47,387 bases of DNA from JAWXBM01 sp034440115 (GCA_034440115.1 JAWXBM010000123.1:1-47387); one strand, 5' to 3'; shown: positions 8,739 to 16,824, counted from the stretch's first letter. Program-made: numbers and translations. The notes: generated by a model from the letters alone, not told the origin.

Positions 8739-9129
8739 AAAGCTCCAGAATTCAGGGCATCAAGCCGGGTTTTCCGTTGAGGGTGGATTGCCGACCATGT
8801 GCGCTTGTTTCTTGAACATTCGGGCCGTTGTCCTTTAGTGGCCTTCGTATGGTGAAACCCCGGTCAGTATAGCCGTGCAAGCTGACATTGAAATAGCTGT
8901 GATCTTCCTCCGCTTGAGCTTTCAACAATTCTCGGCCAGATTCGTGGATTCCGCATTCAATCATCGGGTTTTCGGCAATACGTGCGGTAGTAGCCACTTA
9001 TGTCATTTACCGACTGCCTTTGGCACATTTTCACTATTTTCCGAGTCGAGAACGGTGCTGCGTATGTTGCTCGATGCGGTTGCGCGGGCTCTTGGTGTTG
9101 TGCTGTGACTGCTGGCGTTTGGCGGGGAC
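8739..9129. other. Gene-poor stretch with one doubtful minus-strand frame
   Basis: About 390 bp without a recognisable gene. The longest frame is on the minus strand from 8997 to 8752 (81 codons). It is rich in charged residues and lacks a clear ribosome-binding site, hydrophobic core or known motif, so I do not call it a gene. It lies between a DUF2238 gene and an RND remnant, so it may be further decayed DNA. Confidence 0.4.
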
Positions 9130-9383
9130 ACTGAAGGCAGCGCCTTGATCATCACGCTTTTTCTCGCCCTGGTGATCATCTACCTGGTTCTGGCAGTACA
9201 ATTTGAAAGCTGGCGTGATCCTTTGATCATCCTTGTCTCAGTACCCATGTCGATTGCCGGAGCGCTGATCTGCATGACACTGGGCTTTACTACGATCAAT
9301 ATATACACGCACTTTGGGTTGCCGGCGTTTATCTGTTGCTGACTGCAAAAATTTCACCACGAGAAAAGACTGCTTCAGTTTAA
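9130..9383 (+). pseudogene. RND efflux permease remnant with internal deletion and frameshift
   Basis: From about 9133 the plus strand encodes EGSALIITLFLALVIIYLVL, then FESWRDPLIILVSVPMSIAG and TINIYTH. These are near-identical to residues around 850-905 of the intact pump at 3368-6445. The next in-frame residues are FGLPA, which correspond to FVLPA near the C-terminus of such pumps, so about 100 codons (roughly 300 bp) were deleted in frame. One base is then missing in GCG-TTTA (GCGGTTTA in the ancestral form), causing a stop. Reading the shifted frame recovers VYLLLTAKISPREK and a natural end at TAA 9381-9383. Nothing 5' to the TM7-TM9 coding part remains. It is a dead fragment of a paralogous pump. 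Confidence 0.85.
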
Positions 9384-9472
9384 GCGAAATAAATTTGTTG
9401 CTGTTTTCATCTGGCCTGGGTGTGCAACAAACGTCTAAAAGGGCTCGATTGGACTTGCCGTAACAACCCGGC

Positions 9473-10006
9473 TTATCGCTTGGATTTGCCTGCTCGGTTG
9501 GCACCATTCTCATAGTTCGAATCTGCACTCGCATTCAAAACCGGACCCCATTCCTTGAACAGCACTTCCTTGACTTGCTTGACCGCTCGCACGCCCAGCC
9601 TGCGCGACAACTCAGCTTCGATTTCATCCAGGGCATCGAAGGCGACCTTTCCCATGCCAGTACCCCGACGACTGAATTTTACAATTTTTGCACGCCCATC
9701 AGCCGGGTCAGGTTGCAGGGTGACGAGCCCCATTTTCTCCATTTCAACCAGTGTCTGCTGGATGGCCTGACGGCTGATGCCTATATTGCGAGCCAAGTCC
9801 GACGGGCGGGTAATTCCGTCCGAGATGTTAACCATGATCATCGATTTTGTGCGGGAAAAAGGAGGTAAACCGGCTTTTCGCATGCTGTTTTGCAAACTTT
9901 CATCGCACCAATAATAAGCGTGTAACAGCCCTCGCATCAGAAACTTGCTGGTATCTCTATTTTCGGCCAATCTTCTGCACTCCGATCTTGTCGAGCCTGA
10001 ATTCAT
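9473..10006 (-). CDS. MarR-family transcriptional regulator, candidate master regulator of the island
   Basis: A 177-residue winged-helix regulator. The DNA-binding region reads RPSDLARNIGISRQAIQQTL near residues 83-102, followed by the wing (MGLVTLQPDPADGRAK). Helical dimerisation segments flank it (MRGLLHAYYWCDESL before, ALDEIEAELSRRLG after). The C-terminus is basic. MarR proteins usually bind 15-20 bp palindromes as dimers and release DNA on binding small ligands such as phenolics or acyl-CoA thioesters. It is divergent from a cytochrome c gene, and an operator-like palindrome lies 209 bp upstream of its start. It is the only transcription factor visible in the 32-kb block where that palindrome recurs, so I infer that it is the cognate regulator. 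That link is not proven by the sequence. Confidence 0.88.
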   Translation of the reverse strand: MNSGSTRSECRRLAENRDTSKFLMRGLLHAYYWCDESLQNSMRKAGLPPFSRTKSMIMVNISDGITRPSDLARNIGISRQAIQQTLVEMEKMGLVTLQPDPADGRAKIVKFSRRGTGMGKVAFDALDEIEAELSRRLGVRAVKQVKEVLFKEWGPVLNASADSNYENGANRAGKSKR

Positions 10007-10214
10007 CTCTCAGTATGAGACTACAGGTTATCACTCAAAATGCCCCAGTCTGTTCAAATCGGTGAAATCTGATAGAAATATTCTACTGCATGTCAGCAAC
10101 CGCGCTACCGCTGAATAAGTCATTGTTGTGCGTGGTGCTGATGGCAACAAGTACGTCAGACTGCTAATAGTCAGCTTGGGTGCGGTTCCGTCGGTAAGTC
10201 AGTTGCTTGCTCAA

Positions 10215-10231
10215 TGTCAATTATATTGACA
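10215..10231. promoter_or_regulatory. Operator palindrome, site 1
   Basis: TGTCAATTATATTGACA is a 17-bp inverted repeat (TGTCAAT, 3-base centre, ATTGACA). It lies 67 bp upstream of the cytochrome c start and 209 bp upstream of the MarR start. The right half contains TTGACA, a perfect -35 hexamer for plus-strand transcription, and the left half gives the same on the minus strand. Binding of a repressor here would block either promoter. The core is identical to site 2. Confidence 0.8.
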
Positions 10232-10297
10232 AATATCCTGAATGACCATAAGTTGTTCAGCAATGAAAACCATTTGAAACCAGCAAGCAGACTTCAT

Positions 10298-10627
10298 ATG
10301 AACAGGCCAAAACTGTATTTGATTAGCACCAGCTTGGTGCTTGTATTGATCACTTCCGCATGTTCCCGCGTGGGGACTGAGGATATTCCCGCCAGGGCTA
10401 TGACTTGTGTTGGTTGCCACGGTGGTAACGGCATGGTTGTGGCACCGGCCATGCCCCGACTCGCAGGTCAAAGCGCAATTTACCTGTCAAAGCAATTGCG
10501 GGCCTATAAGGATGGGAGCAGGAAAGATCCGATTATGAGCGCATTGGCTGAGGCTTTGTCCAATGAAGAAATCGACAGCATCACTGCGTATTACGAATCT
10601 CTCGATCCTTGTGAAGCTTTTGAGTGA
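10298..10627 (+). CDS. Lipoprotein class I cytochrome c
   Basis: A 109-residue c-type cytochrome likely tethered to a membrane on the periplasmic side. With the ATG at 10298, the protein has a short basic start, a hydrophobic stretch LISTSLVLVLI and a lipobox ending at Cys22 (ITSAC). The haem-binding CVGCH lies at residues 37-41, followed by GGNGMVVAPAMPRLAGQSA, where a Met can serve as the sixth ligand, and a C-terminal helix NEEIDSITAYYESL. This is the layout of small cytochrome c553/c4-half proteins. A longer frame begins at 10214 but would run through the operator and place polar residues before the signal. It probably carries electrons for an exported or membrane oxidoreductase of the island. 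The 3' end overlaps the converging membrane gene by 37 bp. Confidence 0.85.
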   Translation: MNRPKLYLISTSLVLVLITSACSRVGTEDIPARAMTCVGCHGGNGMVVAPAMPRLAGQSAIYLSKQLRAYKDGSRKDPIMSALAEALSNEEIDSITAYYESLDPCEAFE

Positions 10628-10920
10628 TTTGAAGTACGGATTTCAGGCAGTTTCACTGTTGTTTCAGACAAATCCCAGCCGGATCCACTACCGTATTGGC
10701 CATCCAGTCGCATCATCCACCGGTAGGCATAACGGCAATACCATAACGCGAACACTATGACCGCCAGTATGACCTTCCAGCCGAGCAACCAGGTCTCACC
10801 TGAACTCAGCCAGAGGATCAATGCTGTTCCGCCATAGAGCCAGATAATGAAGGCGATGGTCGAGACTATCGCAATCTTCAGGTACTGCGACGGATTTCCG
10901 GGAAACTGGTGGTTCATCAC
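10591..10920 (-). CDS. Small two-helix membrane protein of unknown function
   Basis: A 109-residue protein with two transmembrane helices: about residues 14-37 (LKIAIVSTIAFIIWLYGGTA onward) and 44-66 (LLGWKVILAVIVFALWYCRY). A polar C-terminal tail rich in Gly, Ser and Lys follows. I do not recognise the family. It sits 48 bp downstream of the four-helix membrane gene on the same strand, so the two probably form an operon under operator site 2. Its last 37 bp overlap the end of the cytochrome c gene on the other strand. Conserved placement next to a cytochrome c hints at a small membrane redox module, which is inference only. Confidence 0.6.
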   Translation of the reverse strand: MMNHQFPGNPSQYLKIAIVSTIAFIIWLYGGTALILWLSSGETWLLGWKVILAVIVFALWYCRYAYRWMMRLDGQYGSGSGWDLSETTVKLPEIRTSNHSKASQGSRDS

Positions 10921-10968
10921 AAAAGTCCTCTTGCTATTCTGAATACGAATGTCAATTCATCGGGTGAG

Positions 10969-11493
10969 CTAAAACGGTTTGGTTACGGCCAAAACGATAA
11001 TCAGCGTGCCAAATACCATCACTGGCGGACTGCTGACCAACAGGAACATCCAGTGTCGTTGCACACTCCGCTCATAGATATCAGGATCGCCGGTTTGCCT
11101 CAATCGTGCCTTGTTACCACCCAGGTGGGAAATGTAATAGTCGAAAGATTCAACCGGAATGAAAATGCCAATCACGATCAGTAGTTTTAATACCAACCAG
11201 CCTGAGTCCATGTTCCAGCCGCCTACAATCAATAGCAGGGGCCCAGTAATCAAAATGATCGGAAACGCGACATGCTCGTAACTGACACCATGATCGAACC
11301 GCTCAATAGCCCAATCCCGCATTGCAATGATTTGAGGGTCATCGGGGTTGCGACGCCATGCCTTGAATACTGGCACCAGATAAAAAGCAAAAGCAACCGC
11401 AGTGCTCCACATCCATACCATTACGAAATACAGGTGAATGAACTTGATGAAAAAATAATATGGGCCAAGTGTTTGTTGGATAAAATTAATCAT
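10969..11493 (-). CDS. Four-helix integral membrane protein (CopD/DUF2269-like)
   Basis: A 174-residue inner-membrane protein. Four helices are evident: FIKFIHLYFVMVWMWSTAVA near the N-terminus, VAFPIILITGPLLLIVGGW, WLVLKLLIVIGIFIPVESF, and WMFLLVSSPPVMVFGTLIIV at the C-terminus. His residues in helix 1 (FIHLYF) and before helix 2 (YEHVAF) could in principle bind haem or metal, as in CopD-type and related proteins. The family call is tentative. It starts 26 bp from operator site 2 and is divergent from an acyl-CoA ligase gene. It is followed by the two-helix membrane gene. Confidence 0.65.
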   Translation of the reverse strand: MINFIQQTLGPYYFFIKFIHLYFVMVWMWSTAVAFAFYLVPVFKAWRRNPDDPQIIAMRDWAIERFDHGVSYEHVAFPIILITGPLLLIVGGWNMDSGWLVLKLLIVIGIFIPVESFDYYISHLGGNKARLRQTGDPDIYERSVQRHWMFLLVSSPPVMVFGTLIIVLAVTKPF

Positions 11494-11518
11494 TGGAAGT
11501 CATGTCAGTTGGAATATT

Positions 11519-11535
11519 TGTCAATTATATTGACT
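11519..11535. promoter_or_regulatory. Operator palindrome, site 2
   Basis: The 15-bp core GTCAATTATATTGAC at 11520-11534 is identical to site 1. It lies between the four-helix membrane gene (minus, start 11493) and the acyl-CoA ligase (plus, start 11609). The palindrome centre is about 80 bp from the ligase start. Confidence 0.8.
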
Positions 11536-11559
11536 TTTTTCGAATTGATAAAGCATAGT
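11530..11559 (+). promoter_or_regulatory. Candidate sigma-70 promoter for the first acyl-CoA ligase, overlapping site 2
   Basis: TTGACT (11530-11535) is the right half of the palindrome and matches the -35 consensus at five of six bases. CATAGT (11554-11559), 18 bases on, matches the -10 consensus at four of six. Transcription would begin about 40 bp before the ATG at 11609. The overlap fits repression by steric block. Confidence 0.45.
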
Positions 11560-11608
11560 TCTCACAAGCTTTCGTAAACAGGCATTTGACGACATATAAT
11601 TGCAAACC

Positions 11609-13165
11609 ATGTATTCATTAACCCGATCTCTACACCGCGCTGCCCTGATCAACCGTAACGGTATCGCAACTTACTTCGAAGGCAATGAAACCAGCTGGCA
11701 GGACACCTTGCTGCGCGTGCAGCGTATCGCTGCCGTTCTTCTGGAGCGTGGAGTTCAGAACAATGATCGGGTAGCCTTACTCGGTGGAAACAGTGACACC
11801 TTTTACCAATGCCTTTTTGCCATAAACTGGGCAGGTGGCATTTCCATGCCCTTGAACATGCGGTTTGCTGTTCCGGAAATTGCTTATTGTTTGTCCGACT
11901 CCGGTAGCAAGATTCTCCTGGTTGACGAAGAATTTCTCGATATGGTGCCGGAGATTTCTCTATCGGCACCACAACTCAAGGTTGTCATTTCTCTGGGTAA
12001 AAGCCGTCCAGAATCGGCAGTGAATGGGCTTGCAGACCTGGTCAAAGATGTCGCGCCGGTAGAAGACGCTGGTCGCGCCGGCAAGGATATTGCAGCTCTG
12101 TATTACACCGGTGGCACTACGGGCCGCTCCAAGGGCGTCATGCTGGGTCACGACGATTTTGTTGTGAATGTCATACAGTGGGCTCACACGGTAGGTGTCA
12201 CCAGTAAAGAACGTAATCTTATTATCGCGCCAATGTTTCACTTGGTGGGTGGGTTGAATTCAGTGGCTGCTGCGGTCCTGGCCTCAAGCCTAGTTATCGC
12301 GCGAAAGTTTGACGCCGGCCATCTGGTACAAATGATGGTCAAGAACGAGGTGAGCAAAACCTGCCTGGTGCCCATCATGCTGGATGCTATTGTTGCCTGG
12401 CTGGAGGAAAATCCTACCGACCTTAGCTGCCTCAAGAGGATCTCCTATGGTGGCGCACCGATGTCAGAAAAGGCACTGAAACGGGCACTTGCGGCTTTAC
12501 CGAACACGAGCTTTTACCAGGTATACGGGCAAACGGAGGGTGGTCCAAACATCTCGGTGCTTGATGCCAGGTATCACGTACTTGATGGCCCAGATGCGGG
12601 CAAGCTGAGATCGGCTGGTCAGCCTCTTCCTGGTGTCGAAGTCGACATTCTTGATGAAGAAGGGAACCCGCTCAAGCAGGGCGAGACCGGTGAAATCTGC
12701 GTGCGAGGGCTTACGGTTTCCCAAGGTTATTGGAACCTTCCGGAGGAAACTGCCGAAGCGAATCGGTTTGGCTGGCTGCACACCGGTGATGCAGGATATT
12801 TTGATGAAGATGGGTTCCTCTTCATTGTTGACCGAATCAAGGACATGATCATAACCGGTGGGCTGAATGTATATTCGGCTGAAGTCGAAAACATCATCAA
12901 TCGACACCCTTCGGTTGGTCAATGTGCTGTTATTGGCATACCGAGCGAACGATGGGGTGAGCAAATTCACGCCATTGTCCGCTTGGCTGAAGGGGCGAAG
13001 GTAACAGAAGAAGAGCTGGCCGAACTGTGTCGTTCTGAGCTGGCCGGTTATAAACAGCCACGCAGCTTTGAATTTCGCGTGGAGCCGTTTCCTGTTACGG
13101 GCCTGGGTAAGGTATTGAAGCGCGAAATCCGCGCACCATACTGGGAAGCCAGTCAGCCAGGTTGA
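11609..13165 (+). CDS. AMP-dependent acyl-CoA ligase
   Basis: Activates a carboxylic acid to its CoA thioester through an acyl-AMP intermediate. ATG at 11609 gives MYSLTRSLHRAALINRNG; a TTG three codons earlier is the only alternative close by. The ANL-superfamily motifs are complete: phosphate loop YYTGGTTGRSKGVM near residue 167, YGQTEGGPN near 305, HTGDAGYFDEDGFLFIVDRI near 395, the hinge KDMIITGGLNVYSAEVE near 412, and the catalytic Lys in GLGKVLKREIR near the C-terminus. The 518-residue length is typical of medium- or long-chain or aryl-acid ligases. The acid substrate is not readable. The gene is driven from the site-2 region and converges on the O-methyltransferase with only 6 bp between stops. 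Confidence 0.92.
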   Translation: MYSLTRSLHRAALINRNGIATYFEGNETSWQDTLLRVQRIAAVLLERGVQNNDRVALLGGNSDTFYQCLFAINWAGGISMPLNMRFAVPEIAYCLSDSGSKILLVDEEFLDMVPEISLSAPQLKVVISLGKSRPESAVNGLADLVKDVAPVEDAGRAGKDIAALYYTGGTTGRSKGVMLGHDDFVVNVIQWAHTVGVTSKERNLIIAPMFHLVGGLNSVAAAVLASSLVIARKFDAGHLVQMMVKNEVSKTCLVPIMLDAIVAWLEENPTDLSCLKRISYGGAPMSEKALKRALAALPNTSFYQVYGQTEGGPNISVLDARYHVLDGPDAGKLRSAGQPLPGVEVDILDEEGNPLKQGETGEICVRGLTVSQGYWNLPEETAEANRFGWLHTGDAGYFDEDGFLFIVDRIKDMIITGGLNVYSAEVENIINRHPSVGQCAVIGIPSERWGEQIHAIVRLAEGAKVTEEELAELCRSELAGYKQPRSFEFRVEPFPVTGLGKVLKREIRAPYWEASQPG

Positions 13166-13171
13166 CCCTGC

Positions 13172-13897
13172 TTAACCGCGAAATACGGAAACCTCTACGC
13201 CATCCTTCAGGTTTTCGTTGTACTCGACCGTGGATTCAATGAATTTTGTATCGTAGCGCGGGCTTTGGCGCACATAATCCAGGTAATCCGGAACAGAGAA
13301 AAAGCCGACGTTGTCGGCAACAACAACCGTGCCAGGTTTTAGCAAGCCGGCATTTTCAAGCCGGTGCAGATCGGGCAGGTACTCGTCTTTCCAGTGGTCT
13401 AGCAACACGGCATCAAATGGTTCGTTAAAGGAATCAATTTCCGTTGCCAAAATGCCTTTGCGAACATCGACAAAGTTATTGAGACCTGCATGTTCAATAA
13501 CCTGTCGTGCGACCCACGCCAGCCGACCGCTCTTTTCGATAGAAGTGAGATGGCCACCGCTGGTTTGCAGGAATTCACCGATCAATGTCGCGGAGTAGCC
13601 ACAGAATGCACCGATTTCCAGCACCTTTCTGGCCGCTGAACTTCGTAGTGCTTCCATCAGCACCTCGCCCTTGGCCGGACCAATATTCATCAGCCAGGTG
13701 TCGTTGCGGGCAAACTGGTCCATGGCGGCAAGAACTGCAGCCGGGTTGCCCGGTTCGGTGTTTTTCCTGACGTATTCGAGCACTTTGATGTCCCGGGTTT
13801 TGCGCTTGAACTGTTTGTCCAGCATGCCTTGCACGTGCAATTTCAGCAGAAACCAGGCGGCCCTTGGTGCATTGCTGATACTCCAGTTGATACTCAT
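13172..13897 (-). CDS. SAM-dependent O-methyltransferase (COMT/class I type)
   Basis: A 241-residue Rossmann methyltransferase. Motif I reads VLEIGAFCGYSATLIGEFL near residue 90, preceded by NIGPAKGEVLMEAL, which is typical of catechol/caffeoyl-CoA O-methyltransferase-like proteins. An acidic residue follows in LTSIEKS, and the metal/substrate region FDAVLLDHWKDEYLPDL lies near residue 160, with VVADNVGFF after it. Such enzymes methylate vicinal diols or catechols using SAM and a divalent cation. It is the last gene of the P450-MaoC-oxidoreductase-methyltransferase run on the minus strand, 30 bp after the preceding gene. Its presence suggests that a catechol-like or hydroxylated intermediate occurs in the pathway. 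Confidence 0.85.
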   Translation of the reverse strand: MSINWSISNAPRAAWFLLKLHVQGMLDKQFKRKTRDIKVLEYVRKNTEPGNPAAVLAAMDQFARNDTWLMNIGPAKGEVLMEALRSSAARKVLEIGAFCGYSATLIGEFLQTSGGHLTSIEKSGRLAWVARQVIEHAGLNNFVDVRKGILATEIDSFNEPFDAVLLDHWKDEYLPDLHRLENAGLLKPGTVVVADNVGFFSVPDYLDYVRQSPRYDTKFIESTVEYNENLKDGVEVSVFRG

Positions 13898-13927
13898 GGC
13901 GCACTTCTCCTGCTGCTTGCAGTAAAC

Positions 13928-14902
13928 CTAAATAGTCACAATAACTTTCCCAATCACACTGCGGCTGGTCAGTGCATTCAAAGCATCGGCAAATTGCTCA
14001 AGTGGGTAAACCTGGTGAATACTCGGTGCAATCCTGCCGGCCTCAAAAAGTCGACCGAGTTCTGCCATGTTTTGTGTAGCCTCAGATGCCTGTTCTTTCT
14101 CAAAGCGGCCATAGAAAACGCCGACAATGGAAACCCCTTTCAACAAAGCCAGGTTCACCGACAAGCTGGGTATTTGTCCGCTGGCAAAGCCAACCACCAG
14201 GAGACGACCATTCCAGTTGATGCAACGCATGGCCTGGTTGAACAGGTCTCCTCCCACCGGATCGTAGATAACATCTGCGCCTCTGCCACCGGTGAGGGCC
14301 TTTACACTCTCCCGCAGCTCACAGCTTTGATAATTGATCACTTCGCCCGCTCCATGGCTTAGCAAGTAATCCTTTTTCTCGTCGCTACTCACCGCCGCGA
14401 TTACCCGTGCGCCCATGCTGGCGCCGAGCTGAACGGCAGCATGCCCGACACCGCCCGCCGCACCCAGTACCAGCAATGTTTCACCAGCACGAAGTTTTGC
14501 CCGCTGCTTTAATGCATGGTAGGAAGTACCGAAAACCCCGGGAAAGGCGGCCGCAGTTATAGCTGACATGCCGGCTGGCCGCCGGTGTACCCGTGCGGAA
14601 TTCACGTTGACACACTCGGCCAGTCCACCCGTGTAAGTGATGGCCATCACCGCATCTCCGGCTTTGAATTCTTCGACATTGGCACCCACTGACTCAACGG
14701 TGCCCGCCACTTCTCCGCAAGGGATAAACGGTAATTCCGGTTGGTCCTGGTACTTCCCCGCAATGATAAGCAGGTCGGGAAAATTGATGCCACATGCCTC
14801 GATGCGCAACCGCACCTCATCCGGGCCAGGAGGCCCAATATCGAAGTCGCGCAGACACAGCGTTTCCGGAGAGCCCAGGTGCTCACAGACTACTGCCCTC
14901 AT
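13928..14902 (-). CDS. Zinc-independent quinone oxidoreductase / MDR-family dehydrogenase
   Basis: A 324-residue NADPH-dependent MDR enzyme. The start at 14902 gives MRAVVCEHLGSPETLCLRDF, the standard N-terminus of NADPH:quinone oxidoreductases; an upstream in-frame ATG at 14968 lies inside the preceding gene and is rejected. The nucleotide-binding motif LGAAGGVGHAAVQLGASMGA is at about residues 148-167. The zinc-ligand cysteines of alcohol dehydrogenases are absent. Family members reduce quinones or C=C bonds of enones and enoyl-CoAs. It starts 16 bp after the MaoC stop, in an operon with P450, MaoC and O-methyltransferase, so a 2-enoyl or enone reduction step in the same pathway is plausible. 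Confidence 0.88.
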   Translation of the reverse strand: MRAVVCEHLGSPETLCLRDFDIGPPGPDEVRLRIEACGINFPDLLIIAGKYQDQPELPFIPCGEVAGTVESVGANVEEFKAGDAVMAITYTGGLAECVNVNSARVHRRPAGMSAITAAAFPGVFGTSYHALKQRAKLRAGETLLVLGAAGGVGHAAVQLGASMGARVIAAVSSDEKKDYLLSHGAGEVINYQSCELRESVKALTGGRGADVIYDPVGGDLFNQAMRCINWNGRLLVVGFASGQIPSLSVNLALLKGVSIVGVFYGRFEKEQASEATQNMAELGRLFEAGRIAPSIHQVYPLEQFADALNALTSRSVIGKVIVTI

Positions 14903-14918
14903 AGCGAAATATTCCTGC

Positions 14919-15407
14919 TCATGCGGCTGGCTCTTTTGCCAGCACCCACATGGCCAGCGATTCAGCAACCATGGCCGGTTTGTCCTGGCCCTCCACGTGA
15001 ACTGTGACTTCGCTGGTCAAAAGCAAACGATCAGGTGCGGGAAAGCTGACTTCCTTCAGGATGGTGGAAGCTCTGATGCGCGAGTTGACCTTGACCACCG
15101 AGGGGAACCGTACGCGGTTGAGCCCATAGTTGATGCCCATGATGATGTTGGCGGGTACCAACTGAATTGGCGCCAGTAAAAGGGGCAGCAATGAAAGCGT
15201 CAGGAATCCGTGTGCTATCGTTGAACCAAAAGGAGTTGAACGGGCCTTTTCCGGATCGATGTGAATAAACTGGTGATCAAAGGTGGCATCGGCAAAGCGG
15301 TTAATGATTTGTTGTGTGACGGTAAACCACTCGGTGGACTCTCGACTTTTTCCAAGCTGACTTCTGATGGTTTCAAGGTCAACTTCAGTGGCTGTCTGCT
15401 GGCTCAC
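14919..15407 (-). CDS. MaoC-like (R)-specific enoyl-CoA hydratase
   Basis: A 162-residue hot-dog-fold hydratase. The active-site signature FADATFDHQFIHIDPEKA (residues about 38-55), containing the Asp/His pair, is followed by FGSTIAHGFLTLSLLP, the second conserved block of the MaoC hydratase 2 motif. Members hydrate trans-2-enoyl-CoA to (R)-3-hydroxyacyl-CoA. The length fits a single hot-dog domain that works as a dimer. It is 31 bp downstream of the P450. Single-domain MaoC proteins of this type occur in steroid and branched-chain side-chain beta-oxidation clusters as well as in ordinary fatty-acid clusters, so it supports CoA-linked degradation rather than one particular substrate. Confidence 0.88.
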   Translation of the reverse strand: MSQQTATEVDLETIRSQLGKSRESTEWFTVTQQIINRFADATFDHQFIHIDPEKARSTPFGSTIAHGFLTLSLLPLLLAPIQLVPANIIMGINYGLNRVRFPSVVKVNSRIRASTILKEVSFPAPDRLLLTSEVTVHVEGQDKPAMVAESLAMWVLAKEPAA

Positions 15408-15438
15408 AATTCATTCCCCGATGCAACGCCCAGAATAA

Positions 15439-16692
15439 TCAATTGAGCCTGATTGGCATGGACTTGATGCCATGCACAAAATGACTTCGAAGGTAAGCCG
15501 GCTCCGCCTCCAATTCGTAATCGGCATAACGCTTGAGGAATTCCTGCAGCATGATGCCAACCTCCATGCGTGCAAACATGGCTCCAAGGCAAAGGTGGAT
15601 GCCGTGCCCGAAAGCGATTTGAGAGTTGGCATTGCTTCGCTGGAAGTCGAGCTTATTGGGCTCTGGAAAGACTTCAGGGTCACGGTTTGCCGAACCGTAA
15701 AGCAGAACTACCTTTTCACCTGCCGCTATCTTCTGCCCGGAAATCACTACATCGTCTGCTGCGGTTCTGCGCATGTGAATGACCGGGGATATGTGCCTCA
15801 ACAATTCTTCAACCGAAGTCTTGATCCCGTCGCTGTTTTCCACCAGTTTGCGACGCATTTCGGGAAACAATGACAGCGCATGCAGACTGCCAGTAATGGA
15901 GTTTCGTGAAGTCTCGTTACCAGCACCTACCATCAAGACAAAAAATCCGTCGGTTTGGGACGCCTCCAGTGGCTTGCCGTTGATTTTTGCGTTGGCCACG
16001 AGGCTGATCAGGTCATTCTGAGGATTTAACTGCCGATCACGAACCAATTCCCGCCCATAATCAAACACCTCGCGGAATGCAGCAGCAGCTTGTTGCGGAC
16101 TGGCATTAAAATCCGGGTCATCGACCCCGACCATTCGATTGGTCCAGTTCAGTATTCTGGACTGATCCGATTCAGGTACACCAAGAATGTTGCACAACAC
16201 CAGGATGGGCAGTTCAATGGCCACATCGCGAACGGCATCTATCGATTTCTTTCCATCCAGTCTGTCCAGAATGCCTGTCACGTATTTCCTCATATCGGCT
16301 TCCATGGACTTGGCCGTTTTCAAGGAAAAGTAGGGTTGTAATATCTGCCTGAAATCAGCGTGTTCTGCTCCATCGGTTGCCAACAGGATTCGTCGCATCG
16401 CCGAGTCAATGTCAAGCCCCATGCGCTCGTAGCTGTCATCTGAAGCTTTGAACCCCTGGCCCGAAACAAACAGCTGTGGATTTCTGGAAACGTACTGGAT
16501 GTCGCTGTATCGACTAAGAATCCAGTAGCCACGCCCGGGCGGCTCGACGCTCTGCCAATAGATGGGCGCTTCTTTTCTCAGGCGTTCATAAGCGGTATAG
16601 GGATGACCAGCACAGAACTGATCCAGGTCTGAAAAATCAAAAAAATCTTCAGCGGAGTAAAGGGGCGAATACTTTGATCCGGGTGCTTTCAT
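15439..16692 (-). CDS. Cytochrome P450, bacterial class I, resembling the CYP124/125/142 group
   Basis: A 417-residue soluble monooxygenase. The haem loop FGHGIHLCLGAMFARME lies around residues 355-371, with the thiolate Cys near 365. The K-helix ExxR is in VEELLRHISPVIHMRR near 295. The I-helix motif GAGNETSRNSITGSL near 242 is the GNET version found in CYP124/125/142-type enzymes, which hydroxylate terminal methyl groups of sterol or methyl-branched lipid side chains. The tail segment SHFVHGIKSMPIRLN is also like that group. No ferredoxin or ferredoxin reductase gene is nearby, so electrons must come from elsewhere. First gene of a four-gene minus-strand run and divergent from the ketosynthase, with operator site 3 between. 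Subfamily assignment is from memory and moderate. Confidence 0.9.
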   Translation of the reverse strand: MKAPGSKYSPLYSAEDFFDFSDLDQFCAGHPYTAYERLRKEAPIYWQSVEPPGRGYWILSRYSDIQYVSRNPQLFVSGQGFKASDDSYERMGLDIDSAMRRILLATDGAEHADFRQILQPYFSLKTAKSMEADMRKYVTGILDRLDGKKSIDAVRDVAIELPILVLCNILGVPESDQSRILNWTNRMVGVDDPDFNASPQQAAAAFREVFDYGRELVRDRQLNPQNDLISLVANAKINGKPLEASQTDGFFVLMVGAGNETSRNSITGSLHALSLFPEMRRKLVENSDGIKTSVEELLRHISPVIHMRRTAADDVVISGQKIAAGEKVVLLYGSANRDPEVFPEPNKLDFQRSNANSQIAFGHGIHLCLGAMFARMEVGIMLQEFLKRYADYELEAEPAYLRSHFVHGIKSMPIRLN

Positions 16693-16760
16693 CTAGCGCT
16701 GAGCATTCCTGTGAGTATGGTAGTCTGCGAAAATGCACCATAGTCAGTGTCATTGATTTT

Positions 16761-16775
16761 GTCAATACACTTGCC
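16761..16775. promoter_or_regulatory. Operator-like inverted repeat, site 3 (asymmetric variant)
   Basis: GTCAATACACTTGCC keeps a perfect left half (GTCAAT) and a diverged right half (CTTGCC instead of ATTGAC). The same right half appears at site 8, so it is a recurrent variant. It lies in the 132-bp gap between the divergent P450 and ketosynthase genes, 69 bp and 50 bp from the two starts. Confidence 0.55.
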
Positions 16776-16824
16776 TATCATCACAGCACGGCTATCGCCC
16801 GGCAATTGTCAGGGATCACTTTCA

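Noticed and set aside
8752..8997. An 81-codon minus-strand frame in the gene-poor stretch
   Set aside because: No ribosome-binding site or recognisable motif; amino-acid composition is not protein-like enough to call.
10214..10297. Upstream extension of the cytochrome c frame
   Set aside because: It runs through the operator palindrome and would bury the lipoprotein signal behind polar residues.
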